38,013 nucleotides of DNA, taken from Acetobacteraceae bacterium (GTDB lineage Bacteria; Pseudomonadota; Alphaproteobacteria; Acetobacterales; Acetobacteraceae). The notes beneath the pieces were generated by a model that worked only from the letters and a program-made list of their open reading frames with translations, searched no databases and was not told the DNA's origin. This document shows positions 1 to 8,197 of this stretch, piece after piece. The DNA is taken from contig JARLIJ010000081.1 in the NCBI GenBank assembly GCA_031291795.1, forward strand, positions 1-38,013, read 5' to 3'. Position 1 is the first letter of the stretch; every line of letters begins with the position of its first letter. The translations under genes and the position numbers were made by a program.

Positions 1-44
1 CCGGTTTTGGAGACCGGCGCTCTAGCCAATTGAGCTACACCCCT
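1..44 (-). tRNA. tRNA-Trp (CCA), 3' part outside the window
   Basis: Read on the minus strand from 44 down, the sequence gives the 5' acceptor strand, the D arm and an anticodon stem-loop whose loop carries CCA, the tryptophan anticodon. The variable loop, T arm and 3' end lie beyond base 1. In many alphaproteobacteria this tRNA precedes secE and nusG, so those genes may lie just outside the window; that is inference. Confidence 0.9.
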
Positions 45-199
45 GCACGGCCGGCCGGCTTCCGGTCGGCTCGACCGGGCACCGCTTGCGCAGGGCGCGT
101 AGAAAGGCCGCGCACGGGCTTGTGTCAAGTAGCAGATCGGGGGGAAAGATCCCAGGGCCAGCCGGGGGACCGGTCTGCCGGGGAAAGTCGGCAGCGAAT

Positions 200-273
200 T
201 GGAGCGGGTGACGGGAATCGAACCCGCACAGCCAGCTTGGAAGGCTGGGACTCTACCATTGAGCTACACCCGC
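200..273 (-). tRNA. tRNA-Gly (TCC)
   Basis: A complete tRNA on the minus strand. The 7-bp acceptor stem pairs 267-273 with 204-210, the anticodon loop carries TCC, the T loop is the canonical TTCGATT type, and an encoded CCA follows the discriminator base at 200-202. It lies 155 bp upstream of tRNA-Trp on the same strand, so co-transcription is likely. I see no third tRNA or gene between them. Confidence 0.95.
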
Positions 274-358
274 CCAGTCGAAGGGCGGGGTCAACTTACC
301 GGCGCATCCGGTCCGGCGCAAATGGAACCGGTCGACGGCGCAACAGGGAGCGGCGTGG

Positions 359-670
359 TCAGGCGGAGGCGGGAATGATCTGTTCGAGCGCGTCGGCCAG
401 CGTGGTGAAACGTTGCGTCCGGCCCATCATGGGCTGCACCACGATACCCGAGGCGGAACGCCACACCATCCACCGCCGGAACGCGCTCTTCGCCGGATAG
501 AAGGCCAGAACCTCCTCATACTCGTCACCGTCGGTGCAGCCATCCAGTTCGATAACCATGCGCAGGTCGTGGTACTCCGACCAGCCTTGTGCGAGGTACA
601 GATCCGGCAACTCGAAAGCCAAGCCTGTGGGCAATGCCCGTTGAGTCTTCGGTGTGTTGATATCGAACAT
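359..670 (-). CDS. hypothetical protein, 103 aa
   Basis: I do not recognise a family. The protein has 103 residues, is acidic in the middle, and has no signal peptide or membrane segment. It contains a Trp/Arg-rich patch (FRRWMVWRSASG, about residues 64-75) and ends in a helix-like tail. The ATG at 670 has a plausible ribosome site (AAGGA about nine bases upstream on the minus strand), which supports translation. It is transcribed towards the tRNAs. Its upstream region is the AT-rich stretch carrying two matching palindromes, so it may be regulated there. Composition and start support a real gene; the function is unknown. Confidence 0.7.
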   Translation of the reverse strand: MFDINTPKTQRALPTGLAFELPDLYLAQGWSEYHDLRMVIELDGCTDGDEYEEVLAFYPAKSAFRRWMVWRSASGIVVQPMMGRTQRFTTLADALEQIIPASA

Positions 671-705
671 GCCTACTCATCCTTAGGAAGCATATGATGC
701 ACAAG

Positions 706-745
706 CATCACGAACACGTGATGAGTTGCGCTCACGGTCCCGTGA
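706..745. promoter_or_regulatory. paired operator-like palindromes
   Basis: CATCACG-AACA-CGTGATG (706-723) and TCACG-GTCC-CGTGA (732-745) share the core TCACG-N4-CGTGA. Their centres are 24 bp apart, a little over two helical turns. Two identical half-site sets at this spacing look like a tandem binding site for a dimeric regulator. They start 36 bp upstream of the 359-670 gene. The regulator is unknown. Confidence 0.5.
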
Positions 746-755
746 TACGCAAGTG

Positions 756-785
756 TTGTTATTGAGACTTGTTATGATCTATTAT
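756..785 (+). promoter_or_regulatory. possible sigma-70 promoter
   Basis: TTGTTA (756-761), an 18-bp spacer and TATTAT (780-785) read on the plus strand towards the small membrane protein at 1038. If real, the 5' leader would be about 245 nt. AT-rich DNA gives chance matches easily, so confidence is low. Confidence 0.25.
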
Positions 786-876
786 TGAAGTCAATTACGT
801 TATCTGAACATATATCAGAACGTTCATCTAACCCGCGGAAGAAATTGACTCAAGTTTACTGTATGTTCTCGTGGCA

Positions 877-895
877 GAATAGTATCGTACTATTC
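877..895. repeat. perfect 8-bp inverted repeat
   Basis: GAATAGTA, a TCG centre, then TACTATTC. It could be an operator or an RNA hairpin in the leader of the 1038 gene. No T run follows, so it is not an ordinary terminator. Confidence 0.4.
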
Positions 896-1037
896 AGAAA
901 AATTTACCCCCTCCTCTCCCACTGGTCTTCCCGGGAACCCGGGGGAACCGGCGGAAACTCCCGTGCCATCGTGAACGTACTTGCGGGCACTTCACTTAGA
1001 TGTTATCTCTATGCTATCACGAGCCTGAGAGGGTGAC

Positions 1038-1208
1038 ATGAATCGGCGGATCACAGCGCTCCCGCGACAGCCGCGCCAGGCTCCCGAAACAGACACCGCA
1101 ACCAGCGACAACGACTCGATTCGCACCGCACGCGGTTTCGCTATCGGAATCATTGTCTCGCTGCCGGTCTGGGCCCTGATCGCCTGGATGGTCTGGTCGA
1201 TCGCCTGA
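1038..1208 (+). CDS. small single-pass membrane protein, 56 aa
   Basis: The ATG at 1038 is preceded by a GAGAGGG ribosome site at good spacing, and the frame runs 56 codons to TGA at 1206-1208. The first 32 residues are polar and rich in Arg, Pro and Thr. Residues about 33-56 form one hydrophobic segment with several Trp (core GIIVSLPVWALIAWMVW), ending almost at the C-terminus. This is the layout of a C-tail anchored small membrane protein. It lies 64 bp upstream of the aminotransferase gene on the same strand and may share its transcript. I do not recognise the family. Good ribosome site and coherent topology support it despite its size. Confidence 0.6.
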   Translation: MNRRITALPRQPRQAPETDTATSDNDSIRTARGFAIGIIVSLPVWALIAWMVWSIA

Positions 1209-1247
1209 TTACCGCCTTGTTAGCCACCTGACCGGTGACTAATGTGC

Positions 1248-1269
1248 GGCCCGCACGATAAGGCGGGCC
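1248..1269 (+). promoter_or_regulatory. hairpin over the aminotransferase ribosome site
   Basis: GGCCCGC (1248-1254) pairs with GCGGGCC (1263-1269) across an 8-base loop. The 3' arm ends three bases before the ATG at 1273, and the only purine-rich ribosome-site candidate (AAGGCGGG) lies in the loop and 3' arm. The hairpin would hinder ribosome binding. It is visible in sequence; any regulatory role is inference. Confidence 0.4.
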
Positions 1270-1272
1270 TCG

Positions 1273-2637
1273 ATGAACGATCTCTCCCCGGCAGGCGATC
1301 TGCTGCTCGACGCTGACAAGCGTCACCTGATCCACCCCCTCCATCACCCCAAAGATCATGCTCAGGCGAAAATCTTCGTCTCGGGTGAAGGCGCCATGCT
1401 GCGCACGGCCGATGGCGGCGAGTATATCGACGGCCTCTCGGCACTGTGGAACGTCAATATCGGCCACGGCCGCAAGGAACTCGCCGACGTCGCGCAGGCG
1501 CAGATGGCGAAGCTGGCCTACGCCTCGGCCTATGCCGGTTTCTCCAACGAGCCTGCCATCCGCCTCGCCGAACGCATCGTGAGCCTGTCCTACAGCAACA
1601 TGGTGGCCGCCTATTTCACCACCGGGGGCGCAGAATCGAACGAGAGCGCCTTCAAATTCGCCCGCTACTACTGGAAGCGGATGGGCAAGCCGAACAAGGT
1701 CAAGATCATCTCGCGTCGCTATGGCTACCACGGCGTCACCCTGGCCGCGATGAGCGCCACCAGCCTGCCGGGCTACCAGAAGATGTTCGGCCCGCTGGTG
1801 CCGGAGTTCCTGCAGGTCGCACCGCCCTACCCGTATCGCTGGCTCGGCAACGGTGACGCCGGCATCGAGGCCGCGGACGCGGTCGAGGAAGCCATCCTCG
1901 CCCAGGGCGCGGACAACGTGGCCGCGATCATCGCCGAACCGGTGATGGGCGCCGGTGGCGTGATCGTCCCGCCGCCAACGTATTTCCCGCGCCTGCGCGA
2001 GATCTGCAACCGCCACGACGTGCTGCTGATCGCCGACGAGGTCATCACCGGCTTCGGCCGCACCGGACGCTGGTTCGCCCTCGGCCACTGGGGCGTCGAG
2101 CCCGACCTGATGTCGTTCGCCAAGGGCGTCACCAGCGGCTACCTGCCGTTGGGCGGCGTGCTCGTCTCCAAGCGGGTGCACCAGGCGATCGAGGACGCGC
2201 CGATGGACGAGAAGTTCATGCACGCCGCCACGTATTCGGGCCATCCGGTCTGCTGTGCGGTGGGCCTGGCGAACATCGACATCATCGATCGGGAAGGGCT
2301 GGTGGAGCGCGCCGCCGTCATGGGCAAGCGCCTGCTGGCCGGCCTGGAGACCCTGCGCCCGCTACCCAACGTCGGCGACATCCGCGGTCTCGGCATGCTC
2401 GGTGCCATCGAGCTGGTCGAGGACAAGGCGACCCGCAAGCCGGCTGCCGGCCTGGGTGGGCGCGTCGTGGCCGAGGCCATGAAGCGTGGCCTGATCATGC
2501 GCCAGCGCGGCGCCAGCGTCCGACCGCCGGCCAGTGGTGACTCGCTCTGCCTCGCCCCGCCGCTGATGACGCCCGAGGCCACGCTGGACCGCATTGTCCA
2601 GATCGTCGGTGAGTCGATCGAAGCCGCCACCGCCTGA
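1273..2637 (+). CDS. class III (omega) aminotransferase, PLP-dependent
   Basis: 454 residues, normal for class III aminotransferases that act on omega-amino groups, with pyruvate or 2-oxoglutarate as usual acceptor. Visible marks are the N-terminal HP-LHHPKDH segment, the GGAESNESAFKFAR phosphate-binding region, the pre-lysine metal-free acidic motif ADEVITGFGRTGRWFA, and the PLP lysine K284 in MSFAKGVTSGYLPLGG. It resembles the putrescine / taurine / beta-alanine-pyruvate aminotransferase group; the exact amine donor cannot be read from the sequence. The start is the only ATG before the conserved N-terminus and sits behind a hairpin. A hairpin at 2672-2696 follows the gene, and the next gene is convergent. 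Confidence 0.92.
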   Translation: MNDLSPAGDLLLDADKRHLIHPLHHPKDHAQAKIFVSGEGAMLRTADGGEYIDGLSALWNVNIGHGRKELADVAQAQMAKLAYASAYAGFSNEPAIRLAERIVSLSYSNMVAAYFTTGGAESNESAFKFARYYWKRMGKPNKVKIISRRYGYHGVTLAAMSATSLPGYQKMFGPLVPEFLQVAPPYPYRWLGNGDAGIEAADAVEEAILAQGADNVAAIIAEPVMGAGGVIVPPPTYFPRLREICNRHDVLLIADEVITGFGRTGRWFALGHWGVEPDLMSFAKGVTSGYLPLGGVLVSKRVHQAIEDAPMDEKFMHAATYSGHPVCCAVGLANIDIIDREGLVERAAVMGKRLLAGLETLRPLPNVGDIRGLGMLGAIELVEDKATRKPAAGLGGRVVAEAMKRGLIMRQRGASVRPPASGDSLCLAPPLMTPEATLDRIVQIVGESIEAATA

Positions 2638-2671
2638 AGCGGCGGTTCAACAAAGTGCCAAACAGCATCAT

Positions 2672-2696
2672 GGCCCCCGGAGCAATCCGGGAGGCC
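2672..2696. terminator. hairpin between convergent genes
   Basis: The stem GGCC-CCCGGA pairs with TCCGGG-(A)-GGCC across a GCAA tetraloop, with one bulged A. There is no T run. It lies 34 bp past the aminotransferase stop and 110 bp from the end of the convergent DUF1127 gene, so a shared terminator is plausible. Confidence 0.45.
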
Positions 2697-2805
2697 ACGA
2701 TACGTTTCGTCAGAAGATCGCGGCGGCTGGCTACCATCAACCAGGCTACAACCGAGCCTGGCCAGCAAGGGCGCCACTCCCCAAAAGAGTGGAACGCGGC
2801 GCGGA

Positions 2806-3108
2806 TCAGGCGGCGCGGCGGCCCATCTCCTGGCGGAAATCAGCCGAAAACACGCGGCTCAGATCGCCGCGGGTCAAGCCGATATCCATCAGCTCGCGGT
2901 CGGTCATCATCGACAACTCGCCCAGGGCGATGTCACGCTCGCGCCAGGCGCGGAAGGCCGTCACGAGGCCGCCCAGCCAGCCTGCGAAACCGCGCGGCTT
3001 CGCAACCGACTGTGCAGCAGTAAGGCTCGGCTCTTCCCACTTGGCGTTGACGTAGCTCAGCTTGGGAAGGTCGAGGGAGAACGTGGTCTTGGCAATTGGG
3101 GCACTCAT
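2806..3108 (-). CDS. DUF1127 domain protein, 100 aa
   Basis: The C-terminal half carries the DUF1127 (YjiS-like) signature: a Trp/Arg-rich helix (FRAWRERDIALGELSMM, about residues 52-68) followed by the LMDIGLTRGDLSRVF turn (about 74-88). The N-terminal 45 residues are less conserved. Small alphaproteobacterial DUF1127 proteins include RNA-binding regulators of phosphate and carbon metabolism (established for some Agrobacterium and Rhodobacter members); this protein's role is unknown. No cysteines or membrane segment are present. The upstream gap 3109-3303, shared with pepP, contains a short AT-rich patch near 3245-3285 that probably holds the promoters. Confidence 0.85.
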   Translation of the reverse strand: MSAPIAKTTFSLDLPKLSYVNAKWEEPSLTAAQSVAKPRGFAGWLGGLVTAFRAWRERDIALGELSMMTDRELMDIGLTRGDLSRVFSADFRQEMGRRAA

Positions 3109-3303
3109 GGTCTCAATCCATATCGAGCCGGCTCGAACGCAGCGTCCTCATGGCGGGGCGTCCCAGGCTCTGGTGTGCCGCTACATAGAGACCGTTACGA
3201 TCGGGGGAAAGCGCCGCTTTCCTGCCTCAGACATGCGCTGGATGCATAAAAAGGCGTCAAGTTATGCACACATTATTAGCCGATCGTTCGTGAGCCTCCA
3301 ACC

Positions 3304-5073
3304 ATGACCCCGCCGCCTCTCACCGCCCTCAGAACTGAACTTGCCAATCAGGGACTGGATGGTTTCATCGTGCCACGGGCCGATGAGCATCTCGGGGAAT
3401 ACGTGCCCGCCGCCGCGGAGCGGCTGGCATGGCTAACCGGCTTCACCGGGAGTGCCGGCATGGCTGCCGTGCTGGCTGAGCACGCCGCCGTCTTCACCGA
3501 CGGCCGCTACGTGCTGCAGCTTGCCGCGCAGACCGACGGCGCGCTGTGGGAACGGTTGCACATCACCGAAACGCCGCCCCCCGGCTGGCTGGCACAGCAC
3601 GCACCGCCGGCGGCCAGGATCGGCTACGACCCGCTCCTCATTAGCGAAGAAGCGCTCGGGCGCTACACCGAAGCCGGCCTGACGATGCAGCCGGTCACGC
3701 GAAACCCGATCGACGCCGTGTGGACCGACCGGCCGCTGCCGCCGGCCGAACCGGCCGAACCGCAGCCGCTCGGCTATGCCGGGCGCAGCGCCGACAACAA
3801 GCGCGCCGACATCGCCAAACTGCTGCGGGACGCAAAGCAGGACGCGGCGGTACTAAGCGACCCAGCCTCGATCGCGTGGCTGCTGAACATCCGCGGCGGG
3901 GACGTGCCGTTCACACCGTTCGCCCTCGGCTTTGCGCTGGTGCATGCCGACGGCGGGACAGACCTGTTCATGGACCCGGCCAAGCTGCCGCCAACCACCC
4001 GCGCCTGGCTGGGCAACAGCGTCTCGGTCGCCGGGCGGGACGCGCTGGCGCCTGCGCTGGGACGGCTGGCCGGAAAGCGGGTGCGGGTCGATCCCGCCGG
4101 CTCGCCGGTTTGGTTCGCCCAGCGCCTGCGCGATGCCGGCGCGACCGTCGTCGCTGGGCCGGATCCATGCCTGCTGCCCAAGGCCTGCAAGAACCCGGTG
4201 GAGCAGCAGGGCACCCGCAACGCCCATGCCCGCGATGCCGTGGCGATGTGCCGCTTCCTGCACTGGCTGGCGGAGACCGGCCCCGGCGGCCGGGAAACCG
4301 AGATATCCGCGGCGGCGAAACTGCTTGCCCTGCGCGCCCAGGTGCCACTGTTCCGCGGCGAGAGCTTCCCGGCCATTTCCGGCGCCGGCGAGCACGGCGC
4401 GATCATCCACTACCGCGTCAGCCCGGAGACCGACCGCCCGATCCGGCCGGACGAACTCTATCTGATCGACTCCGGCGCGCAGTACACCGACGGCACCACC
4501 GACATCACCCGCACCGTCTGGACCGGTCCCGGCACCCCGCCGGACGCGGTGCGCGCACGGGTGACGCGCGTGCTGAAGGGGCACATCGCGCTCGCCACCC
4601 TGGTGTTCCCGCAGGGCATCGGCGGCGCGCATGTCGATGCCTTCGCCCGCCGCGCCCTGTGGCAGGTCGGGCTCGACTACGACCACGGCACCGGCCACGG
4701 CGTCGGCAGCTACCTCTCCGTCCACGAGGGACCGGTCAGCATCTCCCGCCTCGCCCGCCCGGTCGCGATCGCGGCGGGCATGATCCTGTCGAACGAGCCG
4801 GGCTACTACCTGCCGGGCCAGTACGGCATCCGGCTGGAGAACCTGCTGATGGTGCAGCCGGCGGACCTGCCCGACGCGACGAAGCCGTTCCTGCGGTTCG
4901 AGACCATCACGCTGGCCCCGTTCGACCGGTGGGTGATCGATCCCACGTTGCTCGACCCGCCCGAACGGGCCTGGCTCGACGCCTATCATGCGCGGGTGCT
5001 GGCGGAGGTCGGCCCGCAACTCGGCGGTGCGGCGGCGGCGTGGCTGCGGGCTGCCTGCGCCCCGTTGGGCTGA
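3304..5073 (+). CDS. pepP: Xaa-Pro aminopeptidase (M24B)
   Basis: 589 residues, the length of the long cytosolic aminopeptidase P form. It removes an N-terminal residue preceding proline. The order is two creatinase-like N-terminal domains (about 1-300) and a pita-bread catalytic domain (about 305-530). All five metal ligands are visible: D389 and D400 (LIDSG...TTDIT), H465 (GTGHGVGSYL), E498 (NEPGYY) and E533 (FETITL). The C-terminal extension after 535 with WLDAYHARVL is typical of this subfamily. The EamA transporter gene starts 7 bp after the stop, so the two are probably co-transcribed. A close choice is any broad M24B family member, but the long form and motifs favour aminopeptidase P. 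Confidence 0.92.
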   Translation: MTPPPLTALRTELANQGLDGFIVPRADEHLGEYVPAAAERLAWLTGFTGSAGMAAVLAEHAAVFTDGRYVLQLAAQTDGALWERLHITETPPPGWLAQHAPPAARIGYDPLLISEEALGRYTEAGLTMQPVTRNPIDAVWTDRPLPPAEPAEPQPLGYAGRSADNKRADIAKLLRDAKQDAAVLSDPASIAWLLNIRGGDVPFTPFALGFALVHADGGTDLFMDPAKLPPTTRAWLGNSVSVAGRDALAPALGRLAGKRVRVDPAGSPVWFAQRLRDAGATVVAGPDPCLLPKACKNPVEQQGTRNAHARDAVAMCRFLHWLAETGPGGRETEISAAAKLLALRAQVPLFRGESFPAISGAGEHGAIIHYRVSPETDRPIRPDELYLIDSGAQYTDGTTDITRTVWTGPGTPPDAVRARVTRVLKGHIALATLVFPQGIGGAHVDAFARRALWQVGLDYDHGTGHGVGSYLSVHEGPVSISRLARPVAIAAGMILSNEPGYYLPGQYGIRLENLLMVQPADLPDATKPFLRFETITLAPFDRWVIDPTLLDPPERAWLDAYHARVLAEVGPQLGGAAAAWLRAACAPLG

Positions 5074-5080
5074 CCGAGGC

Positions 5081-6007
5081 ATGTTGCGCTCGCTCTGGCG
5101 GTCCGCCTGGACGCTGCTCGCCCTCGCCAACCTGTTCTGGGCCGCGAACATCGTCCTGGGGCGTGGCCTGGCGGGAAAGGTGCCGCCGATCACGCTGGCC
5201 TATTGGCGCTGGACCGGCGCCTTCGTGGTGGCGTTCGGCTTCGCCTGGCCCCATCTGCGGCGCGATTTCCCGATCCTGCTGCGGCACTGGAAGCTACTGC
5301 TGCTGCTCGCCGCCACCGGCATCGCCTCGTACAACACGATGTCCTATATCGGCCTGACGGGCACCACGGCGCTGAACGTGCTGCTGCTGCAATCCGCCTT
5401 GCCGCTGATCATCATCGTATGGGCGTTCCTGCTGTTCGGGGAGCGGCCGTCGCCGCGCCAGGCCACCGGCGTGGCGATTTCCCTCGCCGGCGTCGCCACC
5501 ATCGCCGCGCACGGCTCGCTCCAGGCGCTGGCATCGCTGCAGCTCAATCGCGGCGATCTGTGGATCGTGGCGGCCATGGCGGTCTACGGCATCTACGCCG
5601 TCACACTGCGCCGCCGTCCCGCGGTGCATCCGCTGAGTTTCCTGGTCGCCGCCATGGGCCTCGGCTCCTGCATGATCCTGCCGTTCATGCTGTGGGAGGC
5701 AGCGCAGGGCGCCACGATCCAGGGCGGCCTGCCGTCCTGGCTGGCGATCGCCTACACCGCAGTGTTCCCGTCCTTCATCGCCTACCTGTTCTTCAACCGC
5801 GGCGTGGAGCTGGTGGGATCGGCGCTGGCCGGCCAGTCGATGCACCTGATGCCGCTGTTCGGGAGCATCCTCGCGGTGGTGTTTCTGGGCGAGGCGCTGC
5901 ACCCTTACCATGCCGCCGGCATCGCATTAATCGCCTCCGGCATCGTCCTGGCGTCCATCCGAACACCCGTTCCGGTGCGCGCCGTGGTATCTCCCAAGCG
6001 AACTTGA
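5081..6007 (+). CDS. EamA/DMT family transporter
   Basis: 308 residues, with about ten hydrophobic helices in two EamA repeats (about 10-145 and 160-295). Family marks are FWAANIVLGR near the N-terminus, VLLLQSALPLIIIVWAFLL at the end of the first repeat and the LMPLFGSILAVVFLGE segment in the second. DMT exporters of this type move small metabolites or amino acids across the inner membrane; the substrate is not readable. The ATG at 5081 is chosen because it starts just after pepP and immediately before the first helix; the frame is open further upstream but only inside pepP. Confidence 0.88.
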   Translation: MLRSLWRSAWTLLALANLFWAANIVLGRGLAGKVPPITLAYWRWTGAFVVAFGFAWPHLRRDFPILLRHWKLLLLLAATGIASYNTMSYIGLTGTTALNVLLLQSALPLIIIVWAFLLFGERPSPRQATGVAISLAGVATIAAHGSLQALASLQLNRGDLWIVAAMAVYGIYAVTLRRRPAVHPLSFLVAAMGLGSCMILPFMLWEAAQGATIQGGLPSWLAIAYTAVFPSFIAYLFFNRGVELVGSALAGQSMHLMPLFGSILAVVFLGEALHPYHAAGIALIASGIVLASIRTPVPVRAVVSPKRT

Positions 6008-6078
6008 TCATCCCCGGCGCAATGGGCGGTTGTTTCGGGTAACGCTCCTCCCGACATGGCGAAAGTCGGGAAGGGCTT

Positions 6079-6984
6079 ATGCATCGGATAATCAGTGCCT
6101 GTTTGGCGGCCTCGGTCGTGCTGGCCGCGGCGCCGGCGCCCGCCCCCGCGCCTGCGCGGCCGGTCGTGCCGCGCGTGGTGCAGCAAGTGCCCCCGGAGCT
6201 GGCCGAGGCGATCCTCGGGCGCCAGGTCGCCGGACCCGACGGCAAGGATGTTGGCCGGCTGGTCGACGTCCTGATTGATGCCGAGGGCATCCCGCAGGCG
6301 GCGGTGATCGATTTCGGCGGCTTCATGGGTGTTGGCAATCGGCGGATCGCGGTGCGCTGGGACACGCTGCATTTCGCGCCGTCCGACCCGCACCGAGCGA
6401 TCGCGCTAGACATGACGCCGGACGAGATCAGGGCCGCGCCGGCCTATAACGATCCAACCAAGCCGGCCCAGGTCGTGACCCCAGAGCCCGCCATCAAGGC
6501 CGAGGCACCGACCGCGCCGCAAGCGGCCAGTGGTTCGGAAGGATCGCCACCAGCCGCCGCAGCGTCCGCCCCGGCACCGGCCACCACTGCGCCGCCGACC
6601 ACTGCGCCATCGACACCGGCGACCGCGCCGCCAGCTACTCCCCCGGCCACGGCACCGTCGACACCGGCAGCAGCCGTGCCGTCGCTGCCCGCTGCACCAT
6701 CGCCCTCGGCGCCGTCCGCAGCATTGCCCTCCGCGGTTCCCGCGACGCTCGCCGCCCCTTCGACACCTTTGCCGTCTGCTGCCGCCATGCCAGCACCGGC
6801 GGCGTCTGCCGCACCGTTGGCACCCACCCCGCCGGCCGCCCCCGCCACGGCCGCTCCCGCGGCCGCAACATCGGGCTCCGCCGCAGCAGCCGGCTCTTCA
6901 TCCGCGACTCCGACATCGACCCAGGCCCCGGCCGCGGGGTCCGGCACGATTGCGGCCCCACCCTCCACATCGCCGCAACGCTAG
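6079..6984 (+). CDS. secreted PRC-barrel protein with Ala/Pro-rich tail
   Basis: 301 residues. Residues 1-26 form a signal peptide ending in an Ala/Pro stretch. A PRC-barrel domain follows (about 40-115), with ILGRQVAGPDGKDVGRLVDV and a second half around IDFGGFMGVGNRRIAVRW. From about 140 to the end the chain is almost only Ala, Pro, Ser and Thr, low-complexity and probably extended. PRC-barrel proteins of this kind are usually envelope or stress associated; the ligand is unknown. The ribosome site AAGGG lies close to the ATG. The MFS gene begins right after the stop, so the two may be in one transcript. Tail length may vary between strains because of the repetitive codons. Confidence 0.85.
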   Translation: MHRIISACLAASVVLAAAPAPAPAPARPVVPRVVQQVPPELAEAILGRQVAGPDGKDVGRLVDVLIDAEGIPQAAVIDFGGFMGVGNRRIAVRWDTLHFAPSDPHRAIALDMTPDEIRAAPAYNDPTKPAQVVTPEPAIKAEAPTAPQAASGSEGSPPAAAASAPAPATTAPPTTAPSTPATAPPATPPATAPSTPAAAVPSLPAAPSPSAPSAALPSAVPATLAAPSTPLPSAAAMPAPAASAAPLAPTPPAAPATAAPAAATSGSAAAAGSSSATPTSTQAPAAGSGTIAAPPSTSPQR

Positions 6985-7006
6985 CCCCATGCCCCGGGAT
7001 GGAAGC

Positions 7007-8191
7007 ATGTCGGGGCGCGGACACCGCGCCCTCGATATGGTAAATTTCTTCGTGGCCGACGCCCAGACGGGCTTTGGCCCATTCGTCGCCGTCTACCTGA
7101 CCAGCCACAAATGGACCCAGGTCGAGATCGGCTTCGCGCTCACCCTCGGCACCGTCACCGCCCTGATAAGCCAGTTGCCCGCCGGCGCGCTGGTCGATGC
7201 CGTGCGCAACAAGCGCTTCGTCGCATGCGGTGGCGTGCTGGGCATCATGGTCGCAGCCCTCCTGCTCGCAATTTGGCCGGTGCCGCTGCCGGTGCTGGGC
7301 GCCCAGATGCTCCACGGCTTCGCAAGTTGCGTGGTGACGCCTGCCATCGCGGCCATCAGCCTGCATCTGGCCGGCCACGCCGGGCTGGGCGAGCGGCTGG
7401 GCCGCAACGCACGCTTCGCCTCGATCGGCAATGGCCTCGCCGCGGCGGTGATGGGCGCGACCGGCAGTTACCTGTCGAGCCGCGCGGTCTTCGTGCTGAC
7501 CGCAGTGCTGTGCGTGCCGGCCCTGTGGGCGCTGCTCGCGGTCGGGCGGGGCGCGCACTCCCGCCGGCAAACCACCACCCGGATCTGGGACCCCAAAGGA
7601 CTGAAGCGCCTGTTCAGCGACCGCCGGCTGCTGATCTTCGCGATCTGCGTCGCGCTGTTCCACTTATCGAACGCGGCGATGCTGCCGCTGGCCGGCGCCG
7701 CGGTGACCATGCGGGCCGGCAGCTTCGCCAATGTCATCATCGCCGCGTGCATCGTCGTGCCGCAGGCGATCGTGGCCCTGATGTCGCCCTGGGTCGGGCG
7801 CAGCGCGGAACGCTTCGGGCGCCGGCGGTTGCTGTTGCTGGGGTGGGCGGCATTGCCGTTGCGCGGCCTGCTCCTGGCCGTTCTCCCAGGAAGCTGGCCG
7901 CTGGTGCTTGGACAGGCGGTGAGCGGGCTGAGCGCTGCGGTGTTCGGCGTCATGCTGCCGCTGCTGGCGGCCGACCTGACCCGCGGCACCTCCCACTTCA
8001 ACCTCTGCATGGGTGTGCTTGGCCTGGCCATGTACCTGGGCGCGGCAGTCAGCACCACGATGTCGGGGGAGATTGCCGACCTCGCCGGCATGCCGGCCGC
8101 CTTCACCGCCCTTGCGATCAGCGGCCTGCTCGGAACGCTCCTGGTCTGGCTGGCAATGCCCGAGACGAAGACCGTGCCGGAACACGCCTGA
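7007..8191 (+). CDS. MFS transporter
   Basis: 394 residues with about 12 hydrophobic helices in two halves, joined by a basic loop (SRRQTTTRIWDPKGLKRLFS). The N-terminal segment LDMVNFFVADAQTGFGPFVAVYL and the AALVDAVRNKR-like loop after helix 2 (ALVDAVRNKRFVA) are typical of the major facilitator fold. The substrate is unknown; exporters of this type are often linked to drug or metabolite efflux. The start at 7007 follows a GGATGGAAG ribosome site. An in-frame ATG at 6989 exists but has no ribosome site. The convergent dehydrogenase gene ends only 6 bp after the stop, with no terminator visible between them. Confidence 0.85.
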   Translation: MSGRGHRALDMVNFFVADAQTGFGPFVAVYLTSHKWTQVEIGFALTLGTVTALISQLPAGALVDAVRNKRFVACGGVLGIMVAALLLAIWPVPLPVLGAQMLHGFASCVVTPAIAAISLHLAGHAGLGERLGRNARFASIGNGLAAAVMGATGSYLSSRAVFVLTAVLCVPALWALLAVGRGAHSRRQTTTRIWDPKGLKRLFSDRRLLIFAICVALFHLSNAAMLPLAGAAVTMRAGSFANVIIAACIVVPQAIVALMSPWVGRSAERFGRRRLLLLGWAALPLRGLLLAVLPGSWPLVLGQAVSGLSAAVFGVMLPLLAADLTRGTSHFNLCMGVLGLAMYLGAAVSTTMSGEIADLAGMPAAFTALAISGLLGTLLVWLAMPETKTVPEHA

Positions 8192-8197
8192 AGCGGC

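Larger units (their letters stand above)
671..1037. other. AT-rich intergenic region with palindromes
   Basis: About 370 bp separates two divergent small genes. Its base composition is visibly more AT-rich than the rest of the window. It holds two related palindromes (706-723 and 732-745), a possible plus-strand promoter (756-785) and a perfect 8-bp inverted repeat (877-895). I see no convincing protein gene in it. It could be a regulatory region, a leader RNA for the small membrane protein, or transferred DNA. Confidence 0.6.

Noticed and set aside
785-1036. 83-codon open frame in the AT-rich gap
   Set aside because: It has no ribosome site, no protein-like composition, no ordinary start context, and its stop abuts the better supported 56-residue gene.
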